A stretch of 41,735 nucleotides of DNA. Origin: Mollicutes bacterium. GTDB taxonomy: Bacteria; Bacillota_I; Bacilli_A; Izemoplasmatales; Izemoplasmataceae. The notes beneath the pieces were generated by a model. That model did not search any database. It saw only the letters and a program-made list of their open reading frames with translations, and had not been told where the DNA came from. The stretch spans positions 1-41,735 of the forward strand of contig PWYL01000031.1 in the NCBI GenBank assembly GCA_003568315.1, read 5' to 3'. Shown in pieces: positions 16,947 through 23,893 of this stretch (its first letter is position 1; every line of letters begins with the position of its first letter). The position numbers were made by a program, and so were the translations under genes.

Positions 16947-16980
16947 AAAAAGATGCCAGTGACGATATGTCACTGACATC
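16947..16980 (-). terminator. Terminator after the MsrQ-like gene
   Basis: Minus-strand hairpin GATGTCAGTGAC / GTCACTGGCATC (12 pairs, one G-T that pairs only on this strand) followed by TTTTT. It sits just upstream of the sodA promoter. Confidence 0.86.
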
Positions 16981-17015
16981 CTATCGGTCCTTTCGTGTCC
17001 AATTATGTCGATGAT

Positions 17016-17705
17016 TCAAGCTTTTTGCGTCTTCTCTTTCGTTCGGGCGGGGAGTATGTGGTTTTGGAATTTCAAGTAGGAATAAAAGAGGAAGATGACG
17101 GTGTAGATGCCGAAACGGACGAATCGGAGGTTCCCCGTATCTTGCTGGGCGATGAGATTGATGGTGAGAAGATGGGCATAGATGAAAGCATAAGCCGCGT
17201 AGGCCCATTTATGGAGTTTCCGCCATTGGAGCGGGTGGAGTTTCTTGCGGATTTTCGGGAAAGATGTCACAAATAGCGGCAACATGATCAAGAAAGCGAT
17301 GGTGCCGGTCGGATTCCATGCCGTAAGGGCGGTGACAATCAAAAAGCCGGCATGGGGAACGAGAAATATGAAGCCGAGTATGGCCATTTCCCTCCGGACG
17401 CGCATCAAGGTGATCTTTTGTGGGGATTTGTTCTTGAACGCCCCCGCGAACATGACAAGCACGAAGAGAGCGAAGGTCAGATGTCCCTGGAAAACGAGTT
17501 GATAGACGACGGGTATGCTGGCAAGCTCGAAAGCCAAGGCTCCGGCCTGTTCGAGGATGCCCAGGACCAAAGCGGCAAGAGCGATGATTGAAGCGATGCC
17601 GTAGTAGACGTATTCGTTCTTGTGCAGATGCTTGCCGAGATACACGATAAAAAGGACAAGCGGAATGATGGCGATGAATCCCGCGAAACTCAGGATGTGT
17701 TCCAT
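17016..17705 (-). CDS. MsrQ-like ferric reductase-type heme membrane protein
   Basis: A 229-residue protein with about six to seven membrane helices. It has well-placed histidines for heme binding (His75, His118, His165, His178) and the LHKWAYAAYAFIYAHLL element typical of ferric-reductase-like/MsrQ (YedZ) proteins. MsrQ passes electrons to the periplasmic methionine sulfoxide reductase MsrP; no msrP gene is seen in this window, so another acceptor is possible. Start ATG 17705 is set by AGGAGG seven nt upstream; codons further upstream overlap the promoter. Lying beside sodA, it fits an oxidative-stress neighbourhood. Confidence 0.75.
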   Translation of the reverse strand: MEHILSFAGFIAIIPLVLFIVYLGKHLHKNEYVYYGIASIIALAALVLGILEQAGALAFELASIPVVYQLVFQGHLTFALFVLVMFAGAFKNKSPQKITLMRVRREMAILGFIFLVPHAGFLIVTALTAWNPTGTIAFLIMLPLFVTSFPKIRKKLHPLQWRKLHKWAYAAYAFIYAHLLTINLIAQQDTGNLRFVRFGIYTVIFLFYSYLKFQNHILPARTKEKTQKA

Positions 17706-17737
17706 GTTGTTCCTCCTAATGTGTTTGGTCTGTATCC

Positions 17738-17748
17738 ATTCTATCACA
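17738..17748 (-). promoter_or_regulatory. Extended -10 promoter of the MsrQ-like gene
   Basis: Minus strand TGTGA followed by TAGAAT. No good -35. Confidence 0.6.
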
Positions 17749-17839
17749 ACCGGGTACGCTTTACGAAAGGTGGATGCGACATGTTTTCCTCTTGCCCCCC
17801 TTGCGGTTTTTTGGTATCATTGGTAACGGTTGTGTCCGC

Positions 17840-17868
17840 TTGCAAAGCCTTGGCGACTGTGTTATAAT
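17840..17868 (+). promoter_or_regulatory. Promoter of the tRNA-Arg/tRNA-Pro unit
   Basis: TTGCAA (17840-17845), 17-bp spacer, TATAAT (17863-17868) with TGTGT in front of the -10. Confidence 0.85.
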
Positions 17869-17897
17869 CTTCGTGCCGTTGAGGGAATGCGGAAGAT

Positions 17898-17974
17898 GCG
17901 CCCATAGCTCAATTGGATAGAGCGTTTGACTACGGATCAAAAGGTTAGGGGTTCGAGTCCTCTTGGGCGCGCCA
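17898..17974 (+). tRNA. tRNA-Arg (ACG)
   Basis: Acceptor GCGCCCA / TGGGCGC, anticodon stem TTTGA/TCAAA around CTACGGA with anticodon ACG (A34 normally becomes inosine), T loop GTTCGAGTC, CCA encoded. Confidence 0.97.
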
Positions 17975-17976
17975 CA

Positions 17977-18053
17977 CGGGAAGTAGCTTAGCTTGGTAGA
18001 GCGCTTGGTTTGGGGCCAAGAGGTCGCAGGTTCAAATCCTGTCTTCCCGACCA
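17977..18053 (+). tRNA. tRNA-Pro (TGG)
   Basis: Acceptor CGGGAAG / CTTCCCG, anticodon stem CTTGG/CCAAG, loop TTTGGGG with anticodon TGG, T loop GTTCAAATC, CCA encoded. Two nt after tRNA-Arg. Differs from the tRNA-Pro at 18196 at only three positions. Confidence 0.97.
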
Positions 18054-18080
18054 TCGTCATACGGGCGGAACGCACGTATG

Positions 18081-18106
18081 AAATCCTTCGGCCGAAGGAT
18101 TTTTTT
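18081..18106 (+). terminator. Terminator after tRNA-Pro (TGG)
   Basis: AATCCTTCGGCCGAAGGATT is a self-complementary stem followed by a run of seven T. Confidence 0.9.
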
Positions 18107-18134
18107 GTTACCGCGTTCCGCCCGCGAGATTCCG

Positions 18135-18163
18135 TTTACAAAAGTCGAAAAATACAGTACAAT
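18135..18163 (+). promoter_or_regulatory. Promoter of the second tRNA-Pro gene
   Basis: TTTACA (18135-18140), 17-bp spacer, TACAAT (18158-18163). The tRNA starts 32 nt downstream. Confidence 0.82.
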
Positions 18164-18195
18164 GGCTTTGATTTCGCGCATTGGCACACGTTTCA

Positions 18196-18272
18196 CGGGA
18201 AGTAGCTCAGCTTGGTAGAGCGCTTGGTTCGGGGCTAAGAGGTCGCAGGTTCAAATCCTGTCTTCCCGACCA
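18196..18272 (+). tRNA. tRNA-Pro (CGG)
   Basis: Same acceptor, D and T arms as the tRNA-Pro at 17977. The loop is TTCGGGG with anticodon CGG; the anticodon stem is CTTGG/CTAAG with one G-T pair. CCA is encoded. It has its own promoter and terminator. Confidence 0.96.
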
Positions 18273-18280
18273 TCGATTAT

Positions 18281-18302
18281 AACGCCTTTCCGAGGCGTTT
18301 TT
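18281..18302 (+). terminator. Terminator after tRNA-Pro (CGG)
   Basis: AACGCCT / AGGCGTT stem with loop TTCCG followed by TTTTT. Confidence 0.88.
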
Positions 18303-18640
18303 CATTTGTTTCGGATATCCGATTGAGAGGATTGCGGACGGTGGGAAACATTTTTTCCGCTATCAGCTCAGAACCGTTTTGACAGGCGATATCCGTCCCG
18401 ATATGTTACAATGTAAGAAAGTTGGCCCCCGGGCCTTTGCTTTTCCCCTTCGTGGCAGCAACCATATCATCCCGCCCGCAAGGGGATTTGAGAGCCCGCT
18501 ATACCGGCAGGAATGTCGCCATGTCCGGTGTCTTCGCATCTTGCTCCTTTCATTGTCCAAAAGATGCTGTGCTCGGTTTTCAATCATAGAGATACCCACG
18601 GAAAATAGCGCAACGGTGGTATGCATGACGACACATAGGA
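18303..18640 (+). other. Unassigned intergenic stretch, possible structured RNA
   Basis: No credible protein is encoded in any frame. A promoter-like TATGT-TACAAT lies at 18402-18412. Downstream are several self-complementary segments: GGCC/GGCC near 18424-18435, ACCGG/CCGGT around 18502-18528, and GCATCTT/AAGATGC around 18537-18568. I looked for the conserved cores of SRP RNA, RNase P RNA, tmRNA, 6S RNA and common riboswitches and did not find them. No terminator is evident before the promoter at 18641. Confidence 0.35.
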
Positions 18641-18669
18641 TTGTTGGCGGGTCGGACTTGTGCTATAAT
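18641..18669 (+). promoter_or_regulatory. Promoter of the YqaA/DedA-like gene
   Basis: TTGTTG (18641-18646), 17-bp spacer, TATAAT (18664-18669) with TGTGC before the -10. Confidence 0.8.
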
Positions 18670-18733
18670 GTTTCGTAGCGAGAAGGGGCCTGTGTGAGTG
18701 TTCCATTGACGCAGGGACGCAGGAGTGGAAGCC

Positions 18734-19402
18734 ATGTTCATACATCTTTTGGCAAACGGCAACCCCATCATCGAAACACTCAATGATTTTTTCGAGATCG
18801 TCATCGATTTCTTTAAGCAATATGGAGAAATCGGGCTTTTCATATATTCCATCATAGAGACCATCACCCCCATGGCGGGTGTGGAACTCATCCTCATACC
18901 CATCGTGAGTCTTGAAGTGAGACCGTGGTGGTTCACGACACTGAACATTGTCGTCGCTAACACCATCGGTGCCATGATCGTCTATTTCTTTTTAGCGAAA
19001 GAAGACAACCGCATCTACAACCGCATGGTCAAAAAGAAGACCCGCGACCGTGCCAAACGTCTCTTCGACCGTTATGGTTTTTGGGCCATCTTCATCTTCG
19101 CTTTGACCCCGCTTCCCTTCTTTTTGATTCTTTTCACGGCCTCTGTCGCCAAAATGAAGTTCGTTCCCTACATCATTGCCGCCTTCTGTTCTCGGGCGAC
19201 CCGTTTTTTCATCATCACCTTCACCGTACATGTTCTCGGCGGACAGACGAGCGACATCATCCTTTGGCTCGCCCTCATCGGCAGCAGTATGGCTTTTCTG
19301 ATGATGTTTCTACAGCGGCGGGCCTTGGCCCACTTCGAGAAAAGAGCCGCTGATGGTGTTCCTTCGGAAGACGCAGAAACCGACAAGCAGCACGATGTGT
19401 AA
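18734..19402 (+). CDS. YqaA/DedA-like (VTT/SNARE-associated) small membrane protein
   Basis: A 222-residue membrane protein with about five helices. Features of the DedA/VTT superfamily are visible: an amphipathic entry (EIVIDFFKQYGEIGLFIYS), a re-entrant region with Glu and Pro (IIETITPMAGVELILIP), and the conserved region with GFWAIFIFALTPLPFF followed by ASRATRFF-like basic residues (here CSRATRFF). Relatives act as lipid scramblases or transporters in the cytoplasmic membrane. Start ATG 18734 is chosen because GGAG at 18722-18725 has an eight-nt spacer; an in-frame GTG at 18725 overlaps that SD. Monocistronic; tRNA-Cys follows with its own promoter. Confidence 0.8.
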   Translation: MFIHLLANGNPIIETLNDFFEIVIDFFKQYGEIGLFIYSIIETITPMAGVELILIPIVSLEVRPWWFTTLNIVVANTIGAMIVYFFLAKEDNRIYNRMVKKKTRDRAKRLFDRYGFWAIFIFALTPLPFFLILFTASVAKMKFVPYIIAAFCSRATRFFIITFTVHVLGGQTSDIILWLALIGSSMAFLMMFLQRRALAHFEKRAADGVPSEDAETDKQHDV

Positions 19403-19406
19403 AGTC

Positions 19407-19434
19407 TTGACAACCACGGGAAATGTGATACCAT
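19407..19434 (+). promoter_or_regulatory. tRNA-Cys promoter
   Basis: Consensus -35 TTGACA (19407-19412), 16-bp spacer, -10 TACCAT (19429-19434) preceded by TGTGA. Confidence 0.72.
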
Positions 19435-19452
19435 AAATTCGCCAAGGACGAG

Positions 19453-19527
19453 GGTCCCGTAGCCAAGTGGCTAAGGCAATGGACTGCAACTCCGTGATCA
19501 CCGGTTCGAATCCGGTCGGGACCTCCA
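19453..19527 (+). tRNA. tRNA-Cys (GCA)
   Basis: Acceptor GGTCCCG / CGGGACC, anticodon stem ATGGA/TCCGT around CTGCAAC with anticodon GCA, T loop GTTCGAATC, CCA encoded. Confidence 0.97.
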
Positions 19528-19538
19528 AATGGAACCCC

Positions 19539-19562
19539 CAAAAGCCCTCCGGGGCTTTTTTT
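19539..19562 (+). terminator. Terminator after tRNA-Cys
   Basis: AAAAGCCC / GGGGCTTTT stem with a short loop and a T run. Confidence 0.88.
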
Positions 19563-19573
19563 GTGGAAGGAAA

Positions 19574-19602
19574 AGAAAAAAGGAAGCCACGACGGGCTTC
19601 CT
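19574..19602 (-). terminator. Terminator after the 5'-nucleotidase
   Basis: Minus-strand stem AGGAAGCC / GGCTTCCT followed by TTTTTT. It faces the tRNA-Cys terminator, so the two convergent units are insulated separately. Confidence 0.85.
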
Positions 19603-19622
19603 CGGGTTATGGCGACAGATGG

Positions 19623-21116
19623 TCAGTCCTTTCCTTCGATCTCGTCTATGGGCCAATCCTCTTGGCCGGCGTAGGGGGTGATCAGGATGTCGTTCGTGAC
19701 ACAGAATTCACCATAGACTTCCGCTTGGAGCTTGAGCTCGAGTTCGATGAGTTCCCGGATATAGAGGGGAAGCTCTGTGATGTTCTCGCCGATGTCGTCG
19801 AACCGGTTGTCTTCATAATAGAAGACGTAGTCGTTCGTCGCGATCGTGTAGTATTCGTCATCGTCGAAAGCGGTCGTCTCCCCATAGCTGATGTTGTTGC
19901 TGGTGTCGATGAAATGGTTCAAGTCGCTGCCGAGAAGATCCGCCGCCACGACCGCGTTGTCGAAAGGCCAGACTTCATAGAGCGTGGACAGGGTGATGGG
20001 CTCGTCACCCGGAAACGGGTGTCTGGTTCCGCCGTAGTTTTGACTGCCGACATCGGCAGAAGAAGCGATTCGCATGAGTTCGGCCGCCCAGTCGGAGAGC
20101 TCACCGCGGTCGAAACCGCGAGCGGGCGTGATGATGGGATCGTTGAATATCTCGTCGGTCTCGAGGACATATTCGTCGATTATCGCCTGGATGTCGGGAT
20201 GGGCCTCCCAGAACAAGGTATCGTCATTGCGGGAGAGGTTCCGCATGGAAGTGTCGACAATGTCGTTCCCATCGAGTTCGAAGCGGATGTGACCGACATA
20301 TTCTCCGTAAGCCCCGGATTGGATGGCGGGGACATCGCCGTCATAACGTGTGTATTCCCAGTGTCTGTGGCCGTTGAAGATGGCATCCACGCGGGCGTCT
20401 TCGTCAAAATGCCGGACATCGTCGTTCACGTTGCCGATATCATGGGTGAGAAGGAGCACGATGTCGACATCCTCGTCCTGTCTCAGATAGCGGGCGTAGT
20501 CCTCGACGATGGGTCCGGGATTCTTGAATTCATAGTTTTCGACCATCCTTCTCGCGATCGAGGATTCGAGGCCGTAACCGATGGTGCCGATGATACCGAT
20601 CCGGAGATCACCGCGTTCGAAAATCACATAGGGGTCGATGTTCTCGGGCATATCGTCGGTTCCCTTGTAATGCACATTGGCGCCAAGGAGAGGGAATTCG
20701 GCGATGCCTCCGTCGGGGTCGAAATAGTCGGTGACGACTTCCAACCCCCAGTCGAACTCGTGGTTGCCGATGGCCAAAGCGTCGAAATATGTGGCGTTCA
20801 TCAGTTCGATGACGGATTTCCCGTGATAGTAGTTGGAGAGCGCGCTCCCTTGCAGCATGTCGCCGCCCGCGAGCACGAAAGTCCCTTCCGGGTTCTCCCG
20901 TCTTCTTTCGATGAGAAAATTGCCGATGCGAGCCATGCCCATGGCGTTACCACTTGGAAGGATGGCACCGTGGAGATCGTTCAGATAATAGATGTCGATG
21001 ACCTCGGGTGTCACTTCGGGGTCCGGTTCCAAGGACCCTTCCGAGGGAGAGGTGCCGCAAGCGACAAGCGTCAAAGCGGCGATGATGAAGAGCGTGAAGG
21101 TCAGAAAGTGTTTCAT
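19623..21116 (-). CDS. 5'-nucleotidase (UshA/CD73 family) lipoprotein
   Basis: A 497-residue exported enzyme. Residues 1-20 form a lipoprotein signal with lipobox LVAC, Cys20 being the lipid-anchored residue. A calcineurin-like phosphoesterase domain (about 40-290) has Asp47 and His49 (NDLHG), Asp86 (GGDMLQG), Asn118-His119 (GNHEF), THD and NGHRH. The C-terminal 5'-nucleotidase domain (about 310-490) has the substrate-site element YEVWPFDN. It should hydrolyse extracellular nucleotides or UDP-sugars to scavenge nucleosides and phosphate at the outer face of the membrane. The start ATG 21116 has AAAGGA ten nt upstream; codons upstream overlap the promoter. Confidence 0.93.
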   Translation of the reverse strand: MKHFLTFTLFIIAALTLVACGTSPSEGSLEPDPEVTPEVIDIYYLNDLHGAILPSGNAMGMARIGNFLIERRRENPEGTFVLAGGDMLQGSALSNYYHGKSVIELMNATYFDALAIGNHEFDWGLEVVTDYFDPDGGIAEFPLLGANVHYKGTDDMPENIDPYVIFERGDLRIGIIGTIGYGLESSIARRMVENYEFKNPGPIVEDYARYLRQDEDVDIVLLLTHDIGNVNDDVRHFDEDARVDAIFNGHRHWEYTRYDGDVPAIQSGAYGEYVGHIRFELDGNDIVDTSMRNLSRNDDTLFWEAHPDIQAIIDEYVLETDEIFNDPIITPARGFDRGELSDWAAELMRIASSADVGSQNYGGTRHPFPGDEPITLSTLYEVWPFDNAVVAADLLGSDLNHFIDTSNNISYGETTAFDDDEYYTIATNDYVFYYEDNRFDDIGENITELPLYIRELIELELKLQAEVYGEFCVTNDILITPYAGQEDWPIDEIEGKD

Positions 21117-21149
21117 GGGGAAATCATCCTTTGTGAGAAATCTAAAAGC

Positions 21150-21160
21150 ATTATAACACA
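21150..21160 (-). promoter_or_regulatory. Extended -10 promoter of the 5'-nucleotidase gene
   Basis: Minus strand TGTGT followed by TATAAT; no -35 match at 17 bp. Confidence 0.68.
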
Positions 21161-21242
21161 GGCAGGTCCATATGATGAAAACGACGATGCATCTTTCGCC
21201 AAGACACAGTTTCTTTCCACAAGATGCGTTGTGGGGGGCGTA

Positions 21243-21253
21243 TATGTTATAAT
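21243..21253 (+). promoter_or_regulatory. Extended -10 promoter of the hydrolase/XRE unit
   Basis: TATGT followed by TATAAT, 63 nt before the start codon at 21317. It is divergent from the 5'-nucleotidase promoter about 90 bp away. Confidence 0.68.
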
Positions 21254-21316
21254 TATGATACAAACACGGTCTTTGTGCGGAAGAAACCATGAGTATCCGC
21301 TGCCACGGAGGCTCTC

Positions 21317-22240
21317 ATGACCTTTCAAAGACGTTTCATCGATGCGGTTGATGGTAGAAGGCTGAAACTGCACGTGATGCGCGCAAAAGACGACAGGAAA
21401 GGGGTCGTCCATATTTTGCATGGTATGGGCGAACATGCCGAAAGATATGAAGAGTTCGCAGCGTATCTTGCCCAAAACAATTACACCGTCTATGCCCATG
21501 ACCACCGGTTGCACGGCGGGAGTCGTGAAGAAGGGGAAGAGGTCGGAATCTTTCGCAAAAAAGACACATTCGACAGCATCATCGAAGATGTCGGCACCGT
21601 CCAAGCATACATATCCGAGAAGGAGGGTGTCACGGACATCACCACCCTCGGCCACAGCATGGGCTCTCTCATCCTGCGGCGCCATCTCCAGACGGACGGC
21701 CGTTTCACGAAAAGAGCGATCGTCATGGGGACTCCCCCCGCATATTCGCGGGTCATGGTCACAACAAGCCGCCTCCTGGCTTTTCTCACAGGACTTTTCC
21801 TTTCGACGCAAAAGCGCAACCGGTTGATGCATGCCCTCATGAAGCGTAATACCGCCCACCGCGTAAAGGAGAGGGAACGGGAGAACGATTGGCTCACCCA
21901 TGATGAAGAGATCGTCCGTCGTTATGAAGAAGACCCGCATTGCGGTTTCGCCTACAACAAATTCTTCTATCGCGAATTCTTCGGACTCTTCGCAAAGGTG
22001 AATCACCCCCGAGCCATCGGCCAGACCCCCGCCATCCCCATGCTTTTCATCTCCGGCGAAAAGGATCCCCTTTCCCGAGGCATGCGTTCGGTAGAGCGGC
22101 TTTTCTCCCGATACGACAAGCTCATCGACGGTTTTCAAGGAACCATCCATACAGTGACGAAAGCCCGCCACGAAGTTTTGAACGAAACCGACAGGTCGAA
22201 GACCTTTACGCGTATACTCGCATGGATCAAGGAGAATTGA
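21317..22240 (+). CDS. Alpha/beta hydrolase, monoacylglycerol lipase-like
   Basis: A 307-residue cytoplasmic serine hydrolase. Oxyanion/N-terminal motif HGMGEHAERY (35-44), nucleophile elbow GHSMGS with Ser114, acid Asp250 (SGEKDPLS) and His285 (KARHEVLNE) form the expected catalytic triad of the Hydrolase_4/monoglyceride lipase family. The cap region around 150-220 is rich in Arg and aromatic residues. CGGAGG six nt before ATG 21317. Likely substrates are lysophospholipids or monoacylglycerols; not proven. The XRE-TPR gene starts 28 nt downstream with its own SD, so both probably share a transcript. Confidence 0.92.
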   Translation: MTFQRRFIDAVDGRRLKLHVMRAKDDRKGVVHILHGMGEHAERYEEFAAYLAQNNYTVYAHDHRLHGGSREEGEEVGIFRKKDTFDSIIEDVGTVQAYISEKEGVTDITTLGHSMGSLILRRHLQTDGRFTKRAIVMGTPPAYSRVMVTTSRLLAFLTGLFLSTQKRNRLMHALMKRNTAHRVKERERENDWLTHDEEIVRRYEEDPHCGFAYNKFFYREFFGLFAKVNHPRAIGQTPAIPMLFISGEKDPLSRGMRSVERLFSRYDKLIDGFQGTIHTVTKARHEVLNETDRSKTFTRILAWIKEN

Positions 22241-22268
22241 GCATTCCTCCAATCAAGGAGGTCGGATC

Positions 22269-23540
22269 ATGACATCGCTTCCCTATTCACGAGACAATCT
22301 GAAGATTCTGGGACGCCTTTTCCGCAATTTTCGTGAGTGCAAGGGGTATTCCGCCCGCGGGGTGGCCCGGAGCGCCAGACTCTCCCACACCGTCGTCAGC
22401 GACATCGAGAACTGCAAAATCCATCCGAATCAGGATACATTGAAGGAACTCTACCGGACCGTGGGTGTCTCCATGTTTTTCGGCGCGGAGGAAATAAGCT
22501 CTTTGAAGCACCTCCTCGCCGCTTTCAACAACGCGGTCTATTACACCCATCCGGACGATGTCGACATGTATTATGAAGCCTTGAAAAAACGGGCCAAGAG
22601 GCTTTTGCACTCCCCCTTGCGCGTGGATTTCTTGCTGGCCAAGGAGACATATCGGAGTTTCCGTCTGCAGAAGCGTCGCCACGGGATACTCGACGAACTC
22701 GAAGAAGTCTATGAGTATCTCTCTTCAGAACAAAAACAGATGTACAACCTGATTTTGGGCATAAAATATTATCATGCCGCCGAATACGATGTGGCTCTCA
22801 CATATCTGAAAAAGAACATGGAGATTCCCGAACCGCAGAATTTCTATGCTGTGACCATCTCCTTCCTCGCGCGAGTGTACGATTTCCTCTTCAAAGACCA
22901 CAGAAGCCTGAAATACGCTTTGGAGGCCGCCAAACTACACACCGCCCTGAACAACACCTACCGGAAGATGGAAATCGAGGTTGTGGTCGTCAAGAAACAC
23001 ATCGAATTGGGGAACTATGAGGAGGCGGAGAACACCATCCGCTATCTCAAACAGTCCCTGAACCGCACCTTGCGCTTCCGGGAAGCGTTCCAGCGGGTGA
23101 TCGCCCGCATGGAGGCCTATCTCGCTTTCGCCAAGGGCGATAATGAGCAAGCGCTAGCACATTTCGAGACCGCGAAAGAGGATGCCCCGCGGTTTTGGTT
23201 CTATCAAGCGTATCTCAACCACGAGATCGGCAACGCCGACAAGGCCCGGACCTGCCTGGACCAAATCGAAAAACATCCGCCGGGGAAGGTGCGGGATTTC
23301 TTCTTCGCCGCGGGGCGACTCTTCTTGGCTCATATCGGCGAGGATATCCCCGATACGGATCTCGAGAATGCGGTCCGGACCATCTACGAAAACATGGATG
23401 TCATCCCGAATGCGCCCTTGTACTATATGATCAACGAGATGCTCATCGCCCATCATGAACGATGCGGTGATTACAAGGCAGCCCTCGAAGTGGCGAAACG
23501 GCATCTTTCCTTCTATAAACAACGTGATTTTTTGCGCTGA
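22269..23540 (+). CDS. XRE-TPR regulator, paralogue 1
   Basis: A 423-residue protein. Residues about 13-70 form an XRE-type helix-turn-helix (RNFRECKGYSARGVARSARL, then SHTVVSDIENCK as the recognition part). The remaining 350 residues are helical with TPR-like repeats (AEYDVALTYLKK, NYEEAENTIRYLKQ, DNEQALAHFETA, GDYKAALEVAKR). The domain order is that of RRNPP regulators (Rgg, PlcR, PrgX), which bind secreted peptides, but this is longer than the usual 280-320. Two more proteins of the same length and layout are encoded at 28522 and 32616. CAAGGAGG precedes ATG 22269. The target and ligand are unknown; the downstream antiporter is one candidate. Confidence 0.85.
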   Translation: MTSLPYSRDNLKILGRLFRNFRECKGYSARGVARSARLSHTVVSDIENCKIHPNQDTLKELYRTVGVSMFFGAEEISSLKHLLAAFNNAVYYTHPDDVDMYYEALKKRAKRLLHSPLRVDFLLAKETYRSFRLQKRRHGILDELEEVYEYLSSEQKQMYNLILGIKYYHAAEYDVALTYLKKNMEIPEPQNFYAVTISFLARVYDFLFKDHRSLKYALEAAKLHTALNNTYRKMEIEVVVVKKHIELGNYEEAENTIRYLKQSLNRTLRFREAFQRVIARMEAYLAFAKGDNEQALAHFETAKEDAPRFWFYQAYLNHEIGNADKARTCLDQIEKHPPGKVRDFFFAAGRLFLAHIGEDIPDTDLENAVRTIYENMDVIPNAPLYYMINEMLIAHHERCGDYKAALEVAKRHLSFYKQRDFLR

Positions 23541-23557
23541 CCGAACAGAATTCCGCA

Positions 23558-23733
23558 CTTAACCCCCCGAAAAACGGATGGTGTAAACTAACGTTCCCAT
23601 CTTGCTAATTCGTTCATGGTCTATCATAATGATGGTAGAGCGGTGGGTTAAGGAAGTCGCGGATGAATCATATACGATTCATCGCAAAAAAAAAATCATT
23701 TTTTTCACCGGGCGGAAGCCCGGTGTTTTTTTT
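23558..23733 (+). ncRNA. Predicted three-way-junction RNA element ending in a terminator
   Basis: Non-coding stretch after XRE-TPR paralogue 1. A 12-nt outer stem (23558-23569 with 23641-23652, one mismatch) encloses two inner hairpins. One is GATGG/CCATC (23577-23581 with 23597-23601); the other is an eight-pair stem TCTATCAT/ATGGTAGA with loop AATG (23620-23639). A further hairpin GCGGATGAATC/GATTCATCGC (23659-23685, one bulge) and a perfect terminator follow. The fold is my reading by eye; it matches no riboswitch class I know. It could be a 3'-UTR structure, an independent small RNA or a riboswitch with attenuator. Confidence 0.45.
23706..23733 (+). terminator. Strong terminator after XRE-TPR paralogue 1
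   Basis: Perfect stem CACCGGGC / GCCCGGTG with loop GGAA, followed by eight T. Confidence 0.93.
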
Positions 23734-23750
23734 GTCACCGGATAGAATCC

Positions 23751-23779
23751 TTGAACAAAGACGAGAGGAGGTGTATGAT
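23751..23779 (+). promoter_or_regulatory. Candidate antiporter promoter
   Basis: TTGAAC (23751-23756), 17-bp spacer, TATGAT (23774-23779). If it is used, transcription starts near 23786, inside the small frame described at 23778, which then would not be translated. TAGAAT at 23743-23748 is an alternative, upstream -10. Confidence 0.45.
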
Positions 23780-23876
23780 GGAAATGCGGAGGGCGGCGGA
23801 GTTGGCCCTCTCTCCAAAACAAGCTCCTAGAGGCGTGTGTCTCCCTCTTTTTCTACCAGGCACGACAGCACGATAG
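23778..23876 (+). CDS. Possible leader peptide upstream of the antiporter
   Basis: A 32-codon frame starting MEMRRAAELALSPKQAPRG and ending in CLPLFLPGTTAR. AGGAGG at 23766-23771 stands six nt before ATG 23778 (another ATG at 23775). It ends 17 nt before the antiporter start, a typical place for a leader peptide that controls translation of the next gene. Against it: the same bases can be read as a promoter (23751-23779), and the peptide has no obvious bias or signal sequence. Confidence 0.3.
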   Translation: MEMRRAAELALSPKQAPRGVCLPLFLPGTTAR

Positions 23877-23893
23877 AACGGTGGTGAACCATT

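Noticed and set aside
18363-18626. Minus-strand frame with AAAGGAG before an internal ATG
   Set aside because: Composition is unlike the neighbouring proteins, it has no recognisable domain and it ends inside a tRNA-terminator region.
19467-21320. 617-codon open frame on the plus strand
   Set aside because: It is the antisense shadow of the 5'-nucleotidase and runs through tRNA-Cys and two terminators. It lacks domains and an SD.
23630-23665. tRNA-like D-arm sequence GGTAGAGCGGTGG
   Set aside because: No acceptor or T arm can be formed around it. The bases are better explained by the three-way-junction stems.
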